Assembly: GCF_030719295.1 (NCBI RefSeq)
Contig: NZ_CP120997.1
Span: 3,662,501-3,726,500, forward strand
DNA from: Streptomyces sp. Mut1
GTDB taxonomy: Bacteria; Actinomycetota; Actinomycetes; Streptomycetales; Streptomycetaceae
DNA length: 64,000 nt
Reading direction: 5' to 3'
The position numbers were made by a program, and so were the translations under genes. Below, in pieces: positions 8,015 to 17,622 of this stretch; within the stretch, counting starts at the first letter, position 1; every line of letters starts with the position of its first letter. The notes beneath the pieces are model-generated. The model did not search any database, was not told the DNA's origin, and worked only from the letters and a program-made list of their open reading frames with translations.

Positions 8015-10114
8015 ATGGAAGCCATCTCCTTGGGCCTCGGCCTGCTCATCGCCGTGGTCCTGCTCATCGCCGTAGCCCTCCTTCTGATCATCACCCGCCT
8101 CTTCCGCAAGGTGGAGCAGGGCAAGGCCCTGATCATCTCCAAGACCAAGAAGGTCGACGTGACCTTCACCGGTGCCGTCGTCCTGCCGGTGCTGCACAAG
8201 GCCGAGTCCATGGACATCTCGGTGAAGACCATCGAGATCCGCCGCACCGGGCGCGAGGGCCTGATCTGCCAGGACAACATCCGCGCCGACATCCACATCA
8301 CGTTCTTCGTCCGGGTCAACAAGACCGTCGAGGACGTCATCAAGGTCGCCCAGGCGATCGGCACCGAGCGGGCCAGCGACAAGGTCGCCATCCAGGAGTT
8401 CTTCGCGGCCAAGTTCTCCGAGGCGCTCAAGACCGTCGGCAAGCAGCTGGACTTCGTCGACCTCTACACCAAGCGCGAGGAGTTCCGGGACCGGATCATC
8501 CGGGTCATCGGCACCGACCTCAACGGCTACCACCTGGACGACGCGGCGATCGACTTCCTCGAGCAGACGCCGATGGCGCAGCTCGACGGCGCCAACATCC
8601 TCGACGCGCAGGGCATCCGCAAGATCACCGAGTTGACGGCGATCGAGCACGTGCGGACCAACGAGTTCCAGCGCACCGAGCAGAAGGAGATCACCCGGCA
8701 GGACGTCGACGCCCGGGAGACCATCCTGGAGCTGGAGCGCCGGCAGGCCGAGGCCGAGATCAAGCAGCGCCGCGAGGTCGAGACCCTGCGGGCCCGCGAG
8801 GAGTCCGTGACCTCCCGGGTCCAGGAGGAGGAGCGCCTGGGCGCGCAGGCCGCGTTCATCAGGACCGAGGAGCAGCTCGGCATCCAGCGGGAGAACCAGG
8901 CCCGCGAGATCGCCGTCGCGCAGAAGAACCGCGAGCGGGTCATCGCCGTGGAGAACGAGCGCATCGAGAAGGACCGGATGCTGGAGGTCATCGGGCGCGA
9001 GCGCGAGACCGAGCTGAACCGGATCGCCGCGACGAAGGAGGTCGAGGCGGAGCGCCGCGAGGTCGCCGACGTGATCCGCGAGCGCATCGCGGTGGACCGT
9101 ACGGTCGCCGAGCAGGAGGAGTCCATCAAGACGCTGCGATCGGTCGAGGAGTCCGAGCGCACCCGCAAGTCGGTCATCATCGCCGCCGAGGCGGAGGCGC
9201 AGGAGCGGCTGGTCAAGGACATCAAGGCCGCGGAGGCGGCGGAGGCCGCCGCCACCCACCGCGCCGCCGAGCAGCTCACGCTCGCCGAGGCCCGGCTCAG
9301 GACCGCGGACCTGGACGCCCAGGCGAAGCTGCGGCTCGCCGAGGGTGTGCAGGCGGAGTCGGCCGCGCCCGGCCTGGCGGACGTGCAGGTACGGGACGCG
9401 GCGGCCGAGGTGATCGAGAAGACGGGCCTCGCCGAGGCCGAGGCGACGTCCGCGCGGCTCAGGGCCGAGGCGGAGGGCGCCCGTCTCAAGGCCCTCGCGG
9501 ACGCGGAGGGCACGCAGGCCCAGGCCGTGGCCGACGCGGCGATGATCGGCGAGAAGCTGAAGGCGGAGGCCGCGGGCCTCACCGAGAAGGCGGCCGCGAT
9601 GGCGGCGCTGGACGACGCCTCGCGCGGCCACGAGGAGTACCGGCTGCGGCTGGCCGCCGAGAAGGAGATCCGGCTCGCCGGACTCGATGTGCAGCGGCAG
9701 GTCGCCGAGGCGCAGGCGACGGTGCTGGCCACCGGCCTGGAGAACGCCGACATCGACATCGTCGGCGGCGATTCGGTCTTCTTCGACCGGCTGGTCTCGT
9801 CCATCTCGATGGGCAAGAGCCTGGACGGTTTCGTCGGCAACTCCGACACGGCGAAGGCGCTGGCCGGTCCGTGGCTGAACGGCGAGTCCTCGTTCACGGA
9901 CGACCTGACGCGGGTGCTGTCGTCGGTGTCCACGGGTGATGTGCAGAACATGACGGTGTCGGCGCTGCTGATGCGGATGATGGCCGCGCCGTCGTCGGGG
10001 GTCGGTACGGACCAGGTCCGCGCGCTGCTCGACCACGCGAAGTCGCTGGGTCTGGCGGACGTCCCGGTGTCCACCGTGACGGCCGCGGGCCTGAACGGCA
10101 AGCCGGTCGGCTGA
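8015..10114 (+). CDS. flotillin, YqiK-like SPFH protein
   Basis: 699 residues. One N-terminal transmembrane helix (about residues 3-27, LGLLIAVVLLIAVALLLII) anchors it. The SPFH domain follows at about 35-220 (GKALIISKTKKVDVTFTG, then FVRVNKTVEDVIKV). A very long Glu/Arg/Ala coiled coil runs from about 220 to 590, and a C-terminal region reads NADIDIVGGDSVFF. The length is above the ~500-550 residues of typical flotillins because of the extended coiled coil. It lies 113 bp after the YqiJ-like partner and upstream of the giant AAA+ gene. Expected role: membrane scaffold or microdomain organiser on the cytoplasmic side. Confidence 0.9.
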   Translation: MEAISLGLGLLIAVVLLIAVALLLIITRLFRKVEQGKALIISKTKKVDVTFTGAVVLPVLHKAESMDISVKTIEIRRTGREGLICQDNIRADIHITFFVRVNKTVEDVIKVAQAIGTERASDKVAIQEFFAAKFSEALKTVGKQLDFVDLYTKREEFRDRIIRVIGTDLNGYHLDDAAIDFLEQTPMAQLDGANILDAQGIRKITELTAIEHVRTNEFQRTEQKEITRQDVDARETILELERRQAEAEIKQRREVETLRAREESVTSRVQEEERLGAQAAFIRTEEQLGIQRENQAREIAVAQKNRERVIAVENERIEKDRMLEVIGRERETELNRIAATKEVEAERREVADVIRERIAVDRTVAEQEESIKTLRSVEESERTRKSVIIAAEAEAQERLVKDIKAAEAAEAAATHRAAEQLTLAEARLRTADLDAQAKLRLAEGVQAESAAPGLADVQVRDAAAEVIEKTGLAEAEATSARLRAEAEGARLKALADAEGTQAQAVADAAMIGEKLKAEAAGLTEKAAAMAALDDASRGHEEYRLRLAAEKEIRLAGLDVQRQVAEAQATVLATGLENADIDIVGGDSVFFDRLVSSISMGKSLDGFVGNSDTAKALAGPWLNGESSFTDDLTRVLSSVSTGDVQNMTVSALLMRMMAAPSSGVGTDQVRALLDHAKSLGLADVPVSTVTAAGLNGKPVG

Positions 10115-10141
10115 CCGGAGTCCGTCGCCCGAACGCCCGAC

Positions 10142-10178
10142 CCCAGCCCGTCCGTCATCGATCGCCGGACGGGCTGGG
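10142..10178 (+). terminator. strong stem-loop after the flotillin gene
   Basis: CCCAGCCCGTCCG pairs perfectly with CGGACGGGCTGGG (13 bp, 11-base loop), 27 bases after the stop. Its arms contain half of the dispersed CCGTCCGGCGATTGAGGAC element, suggesting that element is often part of terminator-like structures. Confidence 0.65.
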
Positions 10179-10296
10179 TGGGCCCGCCCCTCCCAAGCCG
10201 AACCGGCCCCGTCGAAACCCGCCAGGGCCCCGTCGAGCCCCGCCGGCCTCTCCCAGGCCCACCCGGCTCCTTCCGGGCCCGCCTGGCGGGCATCTC

Positions 10297-10548
10297 AAGC
10301 CCGTCCGGCGATTGAGGACGTCTGAACGGCACGTTCAAGCCAACCCGCAGATCAAAACCAAGCCCGTCCGGCGATTGAGGACGTCTGAACGGCACGTTCA
10401 AGCCAACCCGCAGATCAAAACCAAGCCCGTCCGGCGATTGAGGACGCCTGAACCGCACGTTCAAGCCAACCCGCAGATCAAAACCAAGCCCGTCCGGCGA
10501 TTGAGGACGCCCGAACGGCAAGTTCAAGCCCGTCCGGCGATTGAGGAC
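10297..10548. repeat. 63-bp tandem repeats carrying CCGTCCGGCGATTGAGGAC
   Basis: The 19-mer CCGTCCGGCGATTGAGGAC starts at 10301, 10364, 10427, 10490 and 10530. The first four are exactly 63 bp apart and the intervening sequence is nearly identical (differing by a few bases), so this is a true tandem array; the last copy is 40 bp on. It fills most of the 510-bp gap 10115-10624, which has no convincing gene. The same 19-mer or its complement recurs at about 17625 and 18011 and in degenerate form at about 17548 and 24713. Confidence 0.9.
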
Positions 10549-10624
10549 AACAAGCCCGGCGGACCACCACCCGCACCGCCCCACCGACACCCGCACCCGC
10601 ACCCCGCCCAAAGGAGCGCACCCC

Positions 10625-13600
10625 ATGGACACCGTGACCCCACCGACCGCCGGGGACTACGACGTCCTGCGCCGCCGCCTGAGCACCCACGCCACCGAAC
10701 TCGCCCGCCGGGCGGAATCGCTCAACACCCGCCGCACCGAGGAGTTCGGCTCCACCGGCCTGCGGCTGCTGGGCAGCGAGCAGATCCACACCCAGCGCCC
10801 CTCCGTCCCCCGCGACCTCGTCGCGGTCGGCGGCCGCCTCCTCTTCGGCTTCGAGCGGGGCGCGGGCCACCGCGGGGAGCCGGCCGTGGACGACGTACTC
10901 GCGCTGCACGACGCCGACCTCACGCCCGGCACCGACGGCCTTCTGGCCGACACGTCCTTCGTCCGCGAATTCGACGGGCTGCACCGCTACTTCCGCGACG
11001 CCCGCCTGCTGCGGCTGCGCCGGACGGAGGGCCGGCTGCTCGCGGTGTTCCGTACCGGCGAGACCGCCGAGGACATCAGGGTCCTGCGCTGGGCGCTGAA
11101 CGCAGACGGCTCCGCCGGCGCGTTCCTCGACGCGCGCGGCGAGCGCGACCACGTGTTCCCGCCGTCGCACGACTTCACCTGGACCACCGCCGGCCGCGAG
11201 TCCCACATCGCGGGCCGCCACCCGCACATCGCCATCGGCTGCGAGGCGGAGCTGTACGTCGACACGCTCGGCGGCAGCCTCACCGTCAAGACGGTCAACG
11301 ACACGGACACCCCGGACGGCATCTACGAGGAGCCGGTCACCGAACCGCTCCAGTCGCTCGCCGACGCCGAGGTCGAGTACGCGGAGCTCGGCCCGCTGGT
11401 CCTGCTGCGGGTCCGCCCGTACAAGGAGGAGGCGAGGCGCTACCTCGTCTTCAACGCGCTGCTCTCCACCGTCACCCGGCTGGACGGCATCGGACCGGCC
11501 TGCCAACGGCTCCCCGAGGACCAGGGGATCATCTTCCCCGGCGGCTTCTACCTGACCACGGGCGAGGCCAGGACCTTCGACATCGCGCAGCCGCTCACCG
11601 ACCCCGTCTTCGAGGACGCCGTCCGCTCCCCCAACGGCGAGGACGTGCTCTACGTCTTCCGCTCCCGCCGGGACGGGCGGAGCCTGCTGCTGCCGTACAA
11701 CGTGATCCGCCAGGAGGTGGCCACCCCGCTCCAGGGCCGGGGCCACGCGCTGCTGGACGACGGCACGCTCGTCGTCCTGCGCGACCCGGTGGAGGGCGGC
11801 GACGGCGGCGCGGCCCGCGTCCACCCGTTGCAGCGCTGGCAGACCCCGTACGTCTCCGACACCTATGCCGCCTCCCGCCCCGTCGGGGACGGTCCGCTGG
11901 CCCGGGTCGGCAACGCCGACCTCGTGCGCGGGATCTCCGACTGCCTGGCACTCGCGCACGCCGCGTCCGAGACGACGCCGACGGCCGCCGTGTACGACCG
12001 GCTGGTCACCGACTGCGTCCGCGCGGGCGACCGCTACCACTGGCTGGGCGACACCGAACTCGGCGACCTCGCCGACCCGTTGGGGGAGCTGCGGGAGACC
12101 GCCCGCCAGGTCGTGGCGGAGTTCGAGGCCGTCCAGGAGCTGACCCGGCAGGCCGCGGACGCGCTCACCGAGACGGCCGACCGCATCACCACCATGGTCC
12201 GCCGGGTCCGCGGCGAGGCCCCGCGCACGGCCGCCGAGTGGGTCGAGAGGCTGACCGAACTACGCGGCGCACACGGCCACTTGGCGACGCTCGCCGAGAT
12301 GCGGTACGCGGACACCGAGCGCATCGCGCAACTCACCGCCACCACGAACGACGACATCGAAGCGGCGGGCCGGCGCGCGGTGGCGTTCCTGGCCAGGGAC
12401 GACGCGTTCGCCGGCTACCACGAGGACATCGCCCGCCTCACCGAGGAGGCGGGCGAGATCGCCTCGGTCTCCGACGCCTCCGCGCTCGGGGACCGGCTGG
12501 CCGGCATGACCGACGGCCTGAGCACGGTCACGGACGTCGTCGCCGGGCTCGACATCGGCGACGGGGTGGTCCGTACGTCGATCCTGGAGCGGATCGCGGA
12601 GGTCCTCGGCGCCGTCAACCGGGCCCGCGCCACGCTCGACGCCCGCCGCCGCACGCTGCTGGACCACGAGGGCCGGGCCGAGTTCGCCGCCGAGGCCGCG
12701 CTGCTCGGGCAGGCCGTCACGGCCGCGCTGGCCGCCGCCGACACGCCGGACTCCTGCGACGAGCAGCTGGCGAGGCTGCTGCTCCAGCTGGAGAACCTGG
12801 AGGCGCGGTTCGCGGAGTTCGACGACTTCCTGGCGGAGCTCGGCGAGCGCCGGACGGAGGTGTACGAGGCGTTCTCGGCGCGCAGGCAGAGCCTTCAGGA
12901 CGCCCTCGCCCGCCGCACCGAACGCCTCGCGGACTCCGCCGCCCGCGTCTTGGAGACGGTCGCCCGCCGCAGCGCCGCGCTGCCGGACCCGGACGCCGTC
13001 CACACGTACTTCGCCTCCGACCCGATGGTCGCCAAGATCCGCCGCACCGCCGAGGAGCTGCGCGGCCTGGGCGACACCGTGCGCGCCGAGGAGCTGGACG
13101 GCCGGCTGCTCGCCGCCCGCCAGGAGGCGGGCCGGGCGCTGCGCGACCGCAGTGAGCTGTACGCGGACGGCGGGGCGGTGATCCGGCTGGGCCGGCACCG
13201 GTTCGCGGTGAACACCCAGCCGTTCGAGCTGACGCTGGTGCCCCAGGACGACCGCCTCGCGTTCGCGGTCACCGGGACCGACTACCGGATGCCGGTCACC
13301 GACCCGGAGTTCGCCGCGACCCGTCCGTACTGGGAGCAGTCGCTGCCCTCCGAGTCGCCGTCCGTCTACCGGGGCGAGCACCTGGCGGCCCGGCTCCTCG
13401 CCGAGCAGGGCGCGGACCGGCTCGCCGCCCTGGGGGAGACCGAACTCGCGACCCGGGTCCGGGAGTCGGCGCAGGCCGCGTACGACGAGGGGTACCAGCG
13501 CGGCGTCCACGACGAGGACGCGACCGCGATCCTGGGCGCGCTGCTGCGGCTGCACGCGGACGCCGGCCTGCTGCGCTTCACGCCCGCCGTCCGGGCCGCC

Positions 13601-15523
13601 GCCCAGCTGTTCTGGACCCATGAGGCGGACGACGCCCGCCGCACCTCCTGGACCCGCCGCGCCCGCTCGCTGGCCCGCGCCCGGGAGACCTTCGGGCTCG
13701 CCCCGGCCATCGCCGCGCTCCAGGAGGAGTGGGCGTCGGTGATCCCGGGCGAGGGCTCCGGGGGCGTCGCCGCGTACCTCTTCGAGGAGCTGACCGGCGG
13801 CCCCGAGGGCTTCGTGACGGGCGCCGCCGTCCGCGCCTTCCTGGACAAGTTCCGCCACGCCACCGGCACTTCGGCGTACGACGAGGACCTCGCCGCCCTC
13901 GCGGACGACCTGCCGGCCCGCCGCCAGCTCGTGGAGGGCTGGCTCACCTCGTACGCCGGGGCGAGCGGCACGGACATCGACCCGGGCGACCTCGCGGAGG
14001 CCGTCGCCGTGGAGCTGTGCCCCGAGCCGCTGCTCGCCCGCTACGAGGCGGACGCGCCGCTCACCGAGACCGTGGACGGCCTCCTGGGCGTCCACCCCCG
14101 CGTCGACCGCGGCCGGCTCACCGTACGTATCGACGAACTCCTCGCCCGTACCGAGCGGTTCCGCATCGAAACGGTCCCCGGCTTCCGCGCGTACCAGCGC
14201 AGGCGCACCACCCTGGTCTCGGCCGAGCGGACCCGGCTGCGGCTGGACGACCACCGCCCGCGCGTCATGTCCGCGTTCGTGCGCAACCGGCTGCTGGACG
14301 AGGTGTACCTGCCGCTGATCGGCGACAGCCTGGCCAAGCAGCTCGGCACCGCCGACGCCGACCGCCGTACCGACTCGCAGGGCCTGCTGCTGCTCGTCTC
14401 CCCGCCCGGCTACGGCAAGACGACGCTCATGGAGTACGTCGCCGACCGGCTCGGCCTGGTCCTCGTCAAGATCAGCGGCCCCAATCTCGGCCACGACGTG
14501 ACCTCGCTCGACCCGGCGCAGGGGGGCAGCGCCACCGCGCGCCAGGAGATCGAGAAGATCAACTTCGCACTGGAGGCGGGCAACAACACGCTGCTCTACC
14601 TGGACGACATCCAGCACACCTCGCCGGAACTCCTCCAGAAGTTCATCCCGCTGTGCGACGCCACCCGCCGCGTCGAGGGCGTACGGGACGGCGAGCCGCG
14701 CAGCTACGACCTGCGGGGCAAGCGGTTCGCGGTGTGCATGGCGGGCAACCCGTACACCGAGTCCGGCGAGCGCTTCCAGGTCCCCGACATGCTCGCCAAC
14801 CGGGCCGACGTGTGGAACCTGGGCGAGGTGCTGAGCGGCCGCGAGGACGTCTTCGCGCTGAGCTTCGTCGAGAACGCGCTCACCGCCAACCCGGTCCTCG
14901 CCCCGCTCGCCGGCCGTTCCCGCGACGACCTGACGCTGCTGCTGCGGCTGGCCGCCGCCGACCCCACGGCCCGCCCCGAACAGCTCGAACACCCCTATGC
15001 CCCGGCCGAGGTGGACCGGATCACCGCCGTGCTGCGCCATCTGCTGCGGGCCCGCGACACGGTGCTCGCGGTCAACGCCGCGTACATCGCGTCGGCCGCG
15101 CAGACGGACGCCACGCGCACCGAACCGCCGTTCCGGCTCCAGGGCTCGTACCGCAACATGAACCGGATCGCGGAGCGGATCTCGCCCGTGATGAACGACG
15201 CCGAGCTGTCCGCCGTGGTGGACGACCACTACGCGGGCGAGGCGCAGACCCTGACCAACGGCGCCGAGGCGGCCCTGCTGAAGCTGGCCGCGCTGCGCGG
15301 CACGCTCACCGGCCGGCAGGCCGAACGCTGGGCCGCGCTCTGCTCCTCGTACGTCCGCACCCAGGCGCTCGGCGGGCCCGAGGGCGACCCGATGACCCGC
15401 GCGGTGGCCGCGCTCGGCCTGCTCGCGGACCGGATCGCGGCGGTCGAGACGGCGATCGGCCGCGCGGCGGACCCGCGCCACCTGCTGTCCAGGCCGCCGG
15501 CCGGAAGCCAGGAGAACGGCTGA
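10625..15523 (+). CDS. very large AAA+ ATPase (annotated in Streptomyces as DNA repair ATPase; DUF3686-like)
   Basis: 1632 residues from ATG 10625 with an AAGGAG site at 10611. The AAA+ module is near the C-terminus: Walker A SPPGYGKTTL at about residues 1259-1268, Walker B LLYLDDIQH at about 1323-1331, then a sensor-like VCMAGNPYTESGERF. The first ~500 residues are mixed beta structure with RSRRDGRSLLLPYN-type strands. Residues ~500-900 are helical/coiled coil with many Ala/Glu/Arg repeats. I believe the N-terminal part is DUF3686, and homologues are called DNA repair ATPase, but no DNA-binding motif is visible. It lies between a flotillin and an RCK channel-like gene (29-bp gap), which favours a membrane-associated remodelling role. 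Direct biochemical function unknown. Confidence 0.8.
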   Translation: MDTVTPPTAGDYDVLRRRLSTHATELARRAESLNTRRTEEFGSTGLRLLGSEQIHTQRPSVPRDLVAVGGRLLFGFERGAGHRGEPAVDDVLALHDADLTPGTDGLLADTSFVREFDGLHRYFRDARLLRLRRTEGRLLAVFRTGETAEDIRVLRWALNADGSAGAFLDARGERDHVFPPSHDFTWTTAGRESHIAGRHPHIAIGCEAELYVDTLGGSLTVKTVNDTDTPDGIYEEPVTEPLQSLADAEVEYAELGPLVLLRVRPYKEEARRYLVFNALLSTVTRLDGIGPACQRLPEDQGIIFPGGFYLTTGEARTFDIAQPLTDPVFEDAVRSPNGEDVLYVFRSRRDGRSLLLPYNVIRQEVATPLQGRGHALLDDGTLVVLRDPVEGGDGGAARVHPLQRWQTPYVSDTYAASRPVGDGPLARVGNADLVRGISDCLALAHAASETTPTAAVYDRLVTDCVRAGDRYHWLGDTELGDLADPLGELRETARQVVAEFEAVQELTRQAADALTETADRITTMVRRVRGEAPRTAAEWVERLTELRGAHGHLATLAEMRYADTERIAQLTATTNDDIEAAGRRAVAFLARDDAFAGYHEDIARLTEEAGEIASVSDASALGDRLAGMTDGLSTVTDVVAGLDIGDGVVRTSILERIAEVLGAVNRARATLDARRRTLLDHEGRAEFAAEAALLGQAVTAALAAADTPDSCDEQLARLLLQLENLEARFAEFDDFLAELGERRTEVYEAFSARRQSLQDALARRTERLADSAARVLETVARRSAALPDPDAVHTYFASDPMVAKIRRTAEELRGLGDTVRAEELDGRLLAARQEAGRALRDRSELYADGGAVIRLGRHRFAVNTQPFELTLVPQDDRLAFAVTGTDYRMPVTDPEFAATRPYWEQSLPSESPSVYRGEHLAARLLAEQGADRLAALGETELATRVRESAQAAYDEGYQRGVHDEDATAILGALLRLHADAGLLRFTPAVRAAAQLFWTHEADDARRTSWTRRARSLARARETFGLAPAIAALQEEWASVIPGEGSGGVAAYLFEELTGGPEGFVTGAAVRAFLDKFRHATGTSAYDEDLAALADDLPARRQLVEGWLTSYAGASGTDIDPGDLAEAVAVELCPEPLLARYEADAPLTETVDGLLGVHPRVDRGRLTVRIDELLARTERFRIETVPGFRAYQRRRTTLVSAERTRLRLDDHRPRVMSAFVRNRLLDEVYLPLIGDSLAKQLGTADADRRTDSQGLLLLVSPPGYGKTTLMEYVADRLGLVLVKISGPNLGHDVTSLDPAQGGSATARQEIEKINFALEAGNNTLLYLDDIQHTSPELLQKFIPLCDATRRVEGVRDGEPRSYDLRGKRFAVCMAGNPYTESGERFQVPDMLANRADVWNLGEVLSGREDVFALSFVENALTANPVLAPLAGRSRDDLTLLLRLAAADPTARPEQLEHPYAPAEVDRITAVLRHLLRARDTVLAVNAAYIASAAQTDATRTEPPFRLQGSYRNMNRIAERISPVMNDAELSAVVDDHYAGEAQTLTNGAEAALLKLAALRGTLTGRQAERWAALCSSYVRTQALGGPEGDPMTRAVAALGLLADRIAAVETAIGRAADPRHLLSRPPAGSQENG

Positions 15524-15552
15524 CCCTACTGATCCGCGGAAGGGAGCAAGGC

Positions 15553-17514
15553 ATGCTGGGTTCCGTGTCCTCATTCCCCCAGCAACCCCAACCCTCCCCG
15601 TTCTCCGGCCACATGGTGGTCTGCGGCGACGACGCGCTCGCCCAGCGGCTCGCCGTGGAGCTGCGTTACGTCTACGGGGAACGGGTCACCCTCGTCGTGC
15701 CCCCGGAGCCGGGCGCGGCCAGACCGGAGTCGCCGCTGAGCGGGCGCGGCCGGGCGGCCGCGCTGTTCGGCCGGATGGCGTCCGCGATGAACCGCAACGG
15801 GGGCGGGCTGCCCCACGGCTCGGACGGGGACACCAACGCCGGGGTCGAGGCGGTGCGCATCCTCCAGGCGGCGGAACCCTCCGACGAGTCGCTGGAGGAG
15901 GCGGGCATCGACACGGCGTCGGCGGTGGCGCTCGTCTACGACGACGACGAGCGCAACATCCGGGCCGCGCTGACCGCCCGCCGGCTCAACCCCCGTGTCC
16001 GGCTGGTGATCCGGCTCTACAACCGCAAGCTCGGCCTGCATCTGGAGACCCTGCTCGACCAGGCGGCCGCCCTCGCGTCCCCCGGCATCGACCAGGCCGC
16101 GCTGGACGCCTCCACCACGGTCCTGTCCGACGCCGACACCGCCGCCCCCGCCCTCGCGGCCACCGCGCTCGCCGGTTCGACCCGGGTGATCCGGGCGGAG
16201 GGCCTGTTCCTTCGCGCGGCCGAACGCACCCCGCCCCGGCCGGGCCAGGTCGCCGAGCCCGCCCTGTGCACACTGGCCCTGCTCTCCTCCACCACCCACG
16301 ACCCGGCCGGCGCGGAGGGCTCCGACAGCAGCGGCGCGGAGGGCCCCCAGCTCCTCCCCGACCAGAACCAGGTGGCGGCCGCCGCCGGACGCGGCACGGT
16401 GGTCCTGGAGGCCGTCACCCAGTCGGGCCCGGCCGCGCCCAAGCCCCGGATGAGCGGCCGGAGCGCCCCGCTGAGCCAGTTCTTCTCGCGCCGGCTGCGG
16501 TGGTCGGCACTGGGCGTCGGGCTGGCCGTCCTCGGCCTCGCGGTGGCCTCCTCGGTCACCACGGGCGACCACCCCCTGCACGCCGTCTACCTCACCCTCC
16601 TCGACCTGTTCGCGATGGGCGACCCGGCGATCGGCGACCCCACGCCCCGCCAGATCATCCAGATCCTCTCCGGCATCGCCGGCCTGATGCTGCTCCCCCT
16701 CCTGGTGGCCGGCGTCCTGGAGGCCTTCGGCTCCCTGCGGACGGCCTCCTCCCTGCGCCGCCCGCCGCGCGGCCTGTCCGGCCATGTGGTGCTGCTGGGC
16801 CTCGGCAAGATCGGCACCCGCGTCCTGGTCCACCTGCGGGAGCTGGGCATCCCGGTCGTCTGCGTGGAGGACGACCCCGACGCGCGCGGCATCGCGGTGG
16901 CCCGCCGCCTGCACGTGCCGGTCGTCCTCGGTGACGTCACCCACGAAGGGGTGCTGGAGGCCGCGAAGATCACCCGCTCCCGCGGCCTCCTCGCCCTGAC
17001 CAGCGTCGACACGACGAACCTGGAGGCCGCGCTCTACGCCCGCTCGCTCAAGCCGAACCTGCGGGTGACGGTGCGCCTGTTCGACGACGAGTTCGCCACC
17101 GCGGTCTACCGCACCCTGCGCACGGCCCACCCGCAGGCCCTGACCCGTTCCCGCTCCGTCTCCCACCTGGCCGGACCCTCCTTCGCGGTCGCCATGATGG
17201 GCCGGCAGATCCTGGGCGCGATCCCGGTCGAGCGCAAGGTGATGCTCTTCGCCGCGATCGAGGTGGCGGGCCATCCGCAGCTGGAGGGGCGCACGGTGGA
17301 GCAGGCGTTTCGCGCGGGCGCGTGGCGTGTCCTGGCCCTGGACGTGGCCCCGCCCGCACCGCCGGGCGCGCCGGGCGCCCCGGCGGAGCAGAGCGGCCTG
17401 GTCTGGAACCTCCACCCCGGCTACGTCCTGCGCCCCACGGACCGCGTGGTGGTCGCCGCGACCCGCCGCGGTTTGGCGGAGCTTTTGGGGCGGCGGGCGC
17501 TGACGCGGCGCTGA
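15553..17514 (+). CDS. RCK/TrkA-N domain ion channel-like protein
   Basis: 653 residues. A degenerate N-terminal TrkA-N domain starts at about residue 20 (GHMVVCGDDALAQRLAVELR). TM1 follows at about 315-335, a pore-loop-like segment with AMGDPAIGDP, TM2 at about 375-392, and a second full Rossmann TrkA-N domain at about 408-540 with GLGKIGTRVL. The layout (two TMs flanked by RCK domains) is that of RCK-regulated potassium channels, but the canonical TVGYGD filter is absent. GGAAGGGAG precedes the ATG. The 29-bp gap to the AAA+ gene indicates one operon. Probable role: nucleotide-regulated ion flux. Ion selectivity is uncertain. Confidence 0.8.
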   Translation: MLGSVSSFPQQPQPSPFSGHMVVCGDDALAQRLAVELRYVYGERVTLVVPPEPGAARPESPLSGRGRAAALFGRMASAMNRNGGGLPHGSDGDTNAGVEAVRILQAAEPSDESLEEAGIDTASAVALVYDDDERNIRAALTARRLNPRVRLVIRLYNRKLGLHLETLLDQAAALASPGIDQAALDASTTVLSDADTAAPALAATALAGSTRVIRAEGLFLRAAERTPPRPGQVAEPALCTLALLSSTTHDPAGAEGSDSSGAEGPQLLPDQNQVAAAAGRGTVVLEAVTQSGPAAPKPRMSGRSAPLSQFFSRRLRWSALGVGLAVLGLAVASSVTTGDHPLHAVYLTLLDLFAMGDPAIGDPTPRQIIQILSGIAGLMLLPLLVAGVLEAFGSLRTASSLRRPPRGLSGHVVLLGLGKIGTRVLVHLRELGIPVVCVEDDPDARGIAVARRLHVPVVLGDVTHEGVLEAAKITRSRGLLALTSVDTTNLEAALYARSLKPNLRVTVRLFDDEFATAVYRTLRTAHPQALTRSRSVSHLAGPSFAVAMMGRQILGAIPVERKVMLFAAIEVAGHPQLEGRTVEQAFRAGAWRVLALDVAPPAPPGAPGAPAEQSGLVWNLHPGYVLRPTDRVVVAATRRGLAELLGRRALTRR

Positions 17515-17622
17515 GGTTCGGTTGCCCCGGTCCGGGGCGCGAGTCTTTGTCCTCAATCGCCGGACCGGCTTGAATGCGGCGCCGGCCCCCGCGGGCTTTG
17601 CCCCGGTCCGGGCCGACCGGTT

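Noticed and set aside
10297..10548. 63-bp repeats as a CRISPR array
   Set aside because: Repeat and spacer parts are both conserved between units and no cas genes are nearby, so this is a simple tandem repeat.
10625..15523. Assigning the giant ATPase as RecN or SMC
   Set aside because: The ATPase is a single C-terminal AAA+ module, with no ABC-type signature or split head domains.
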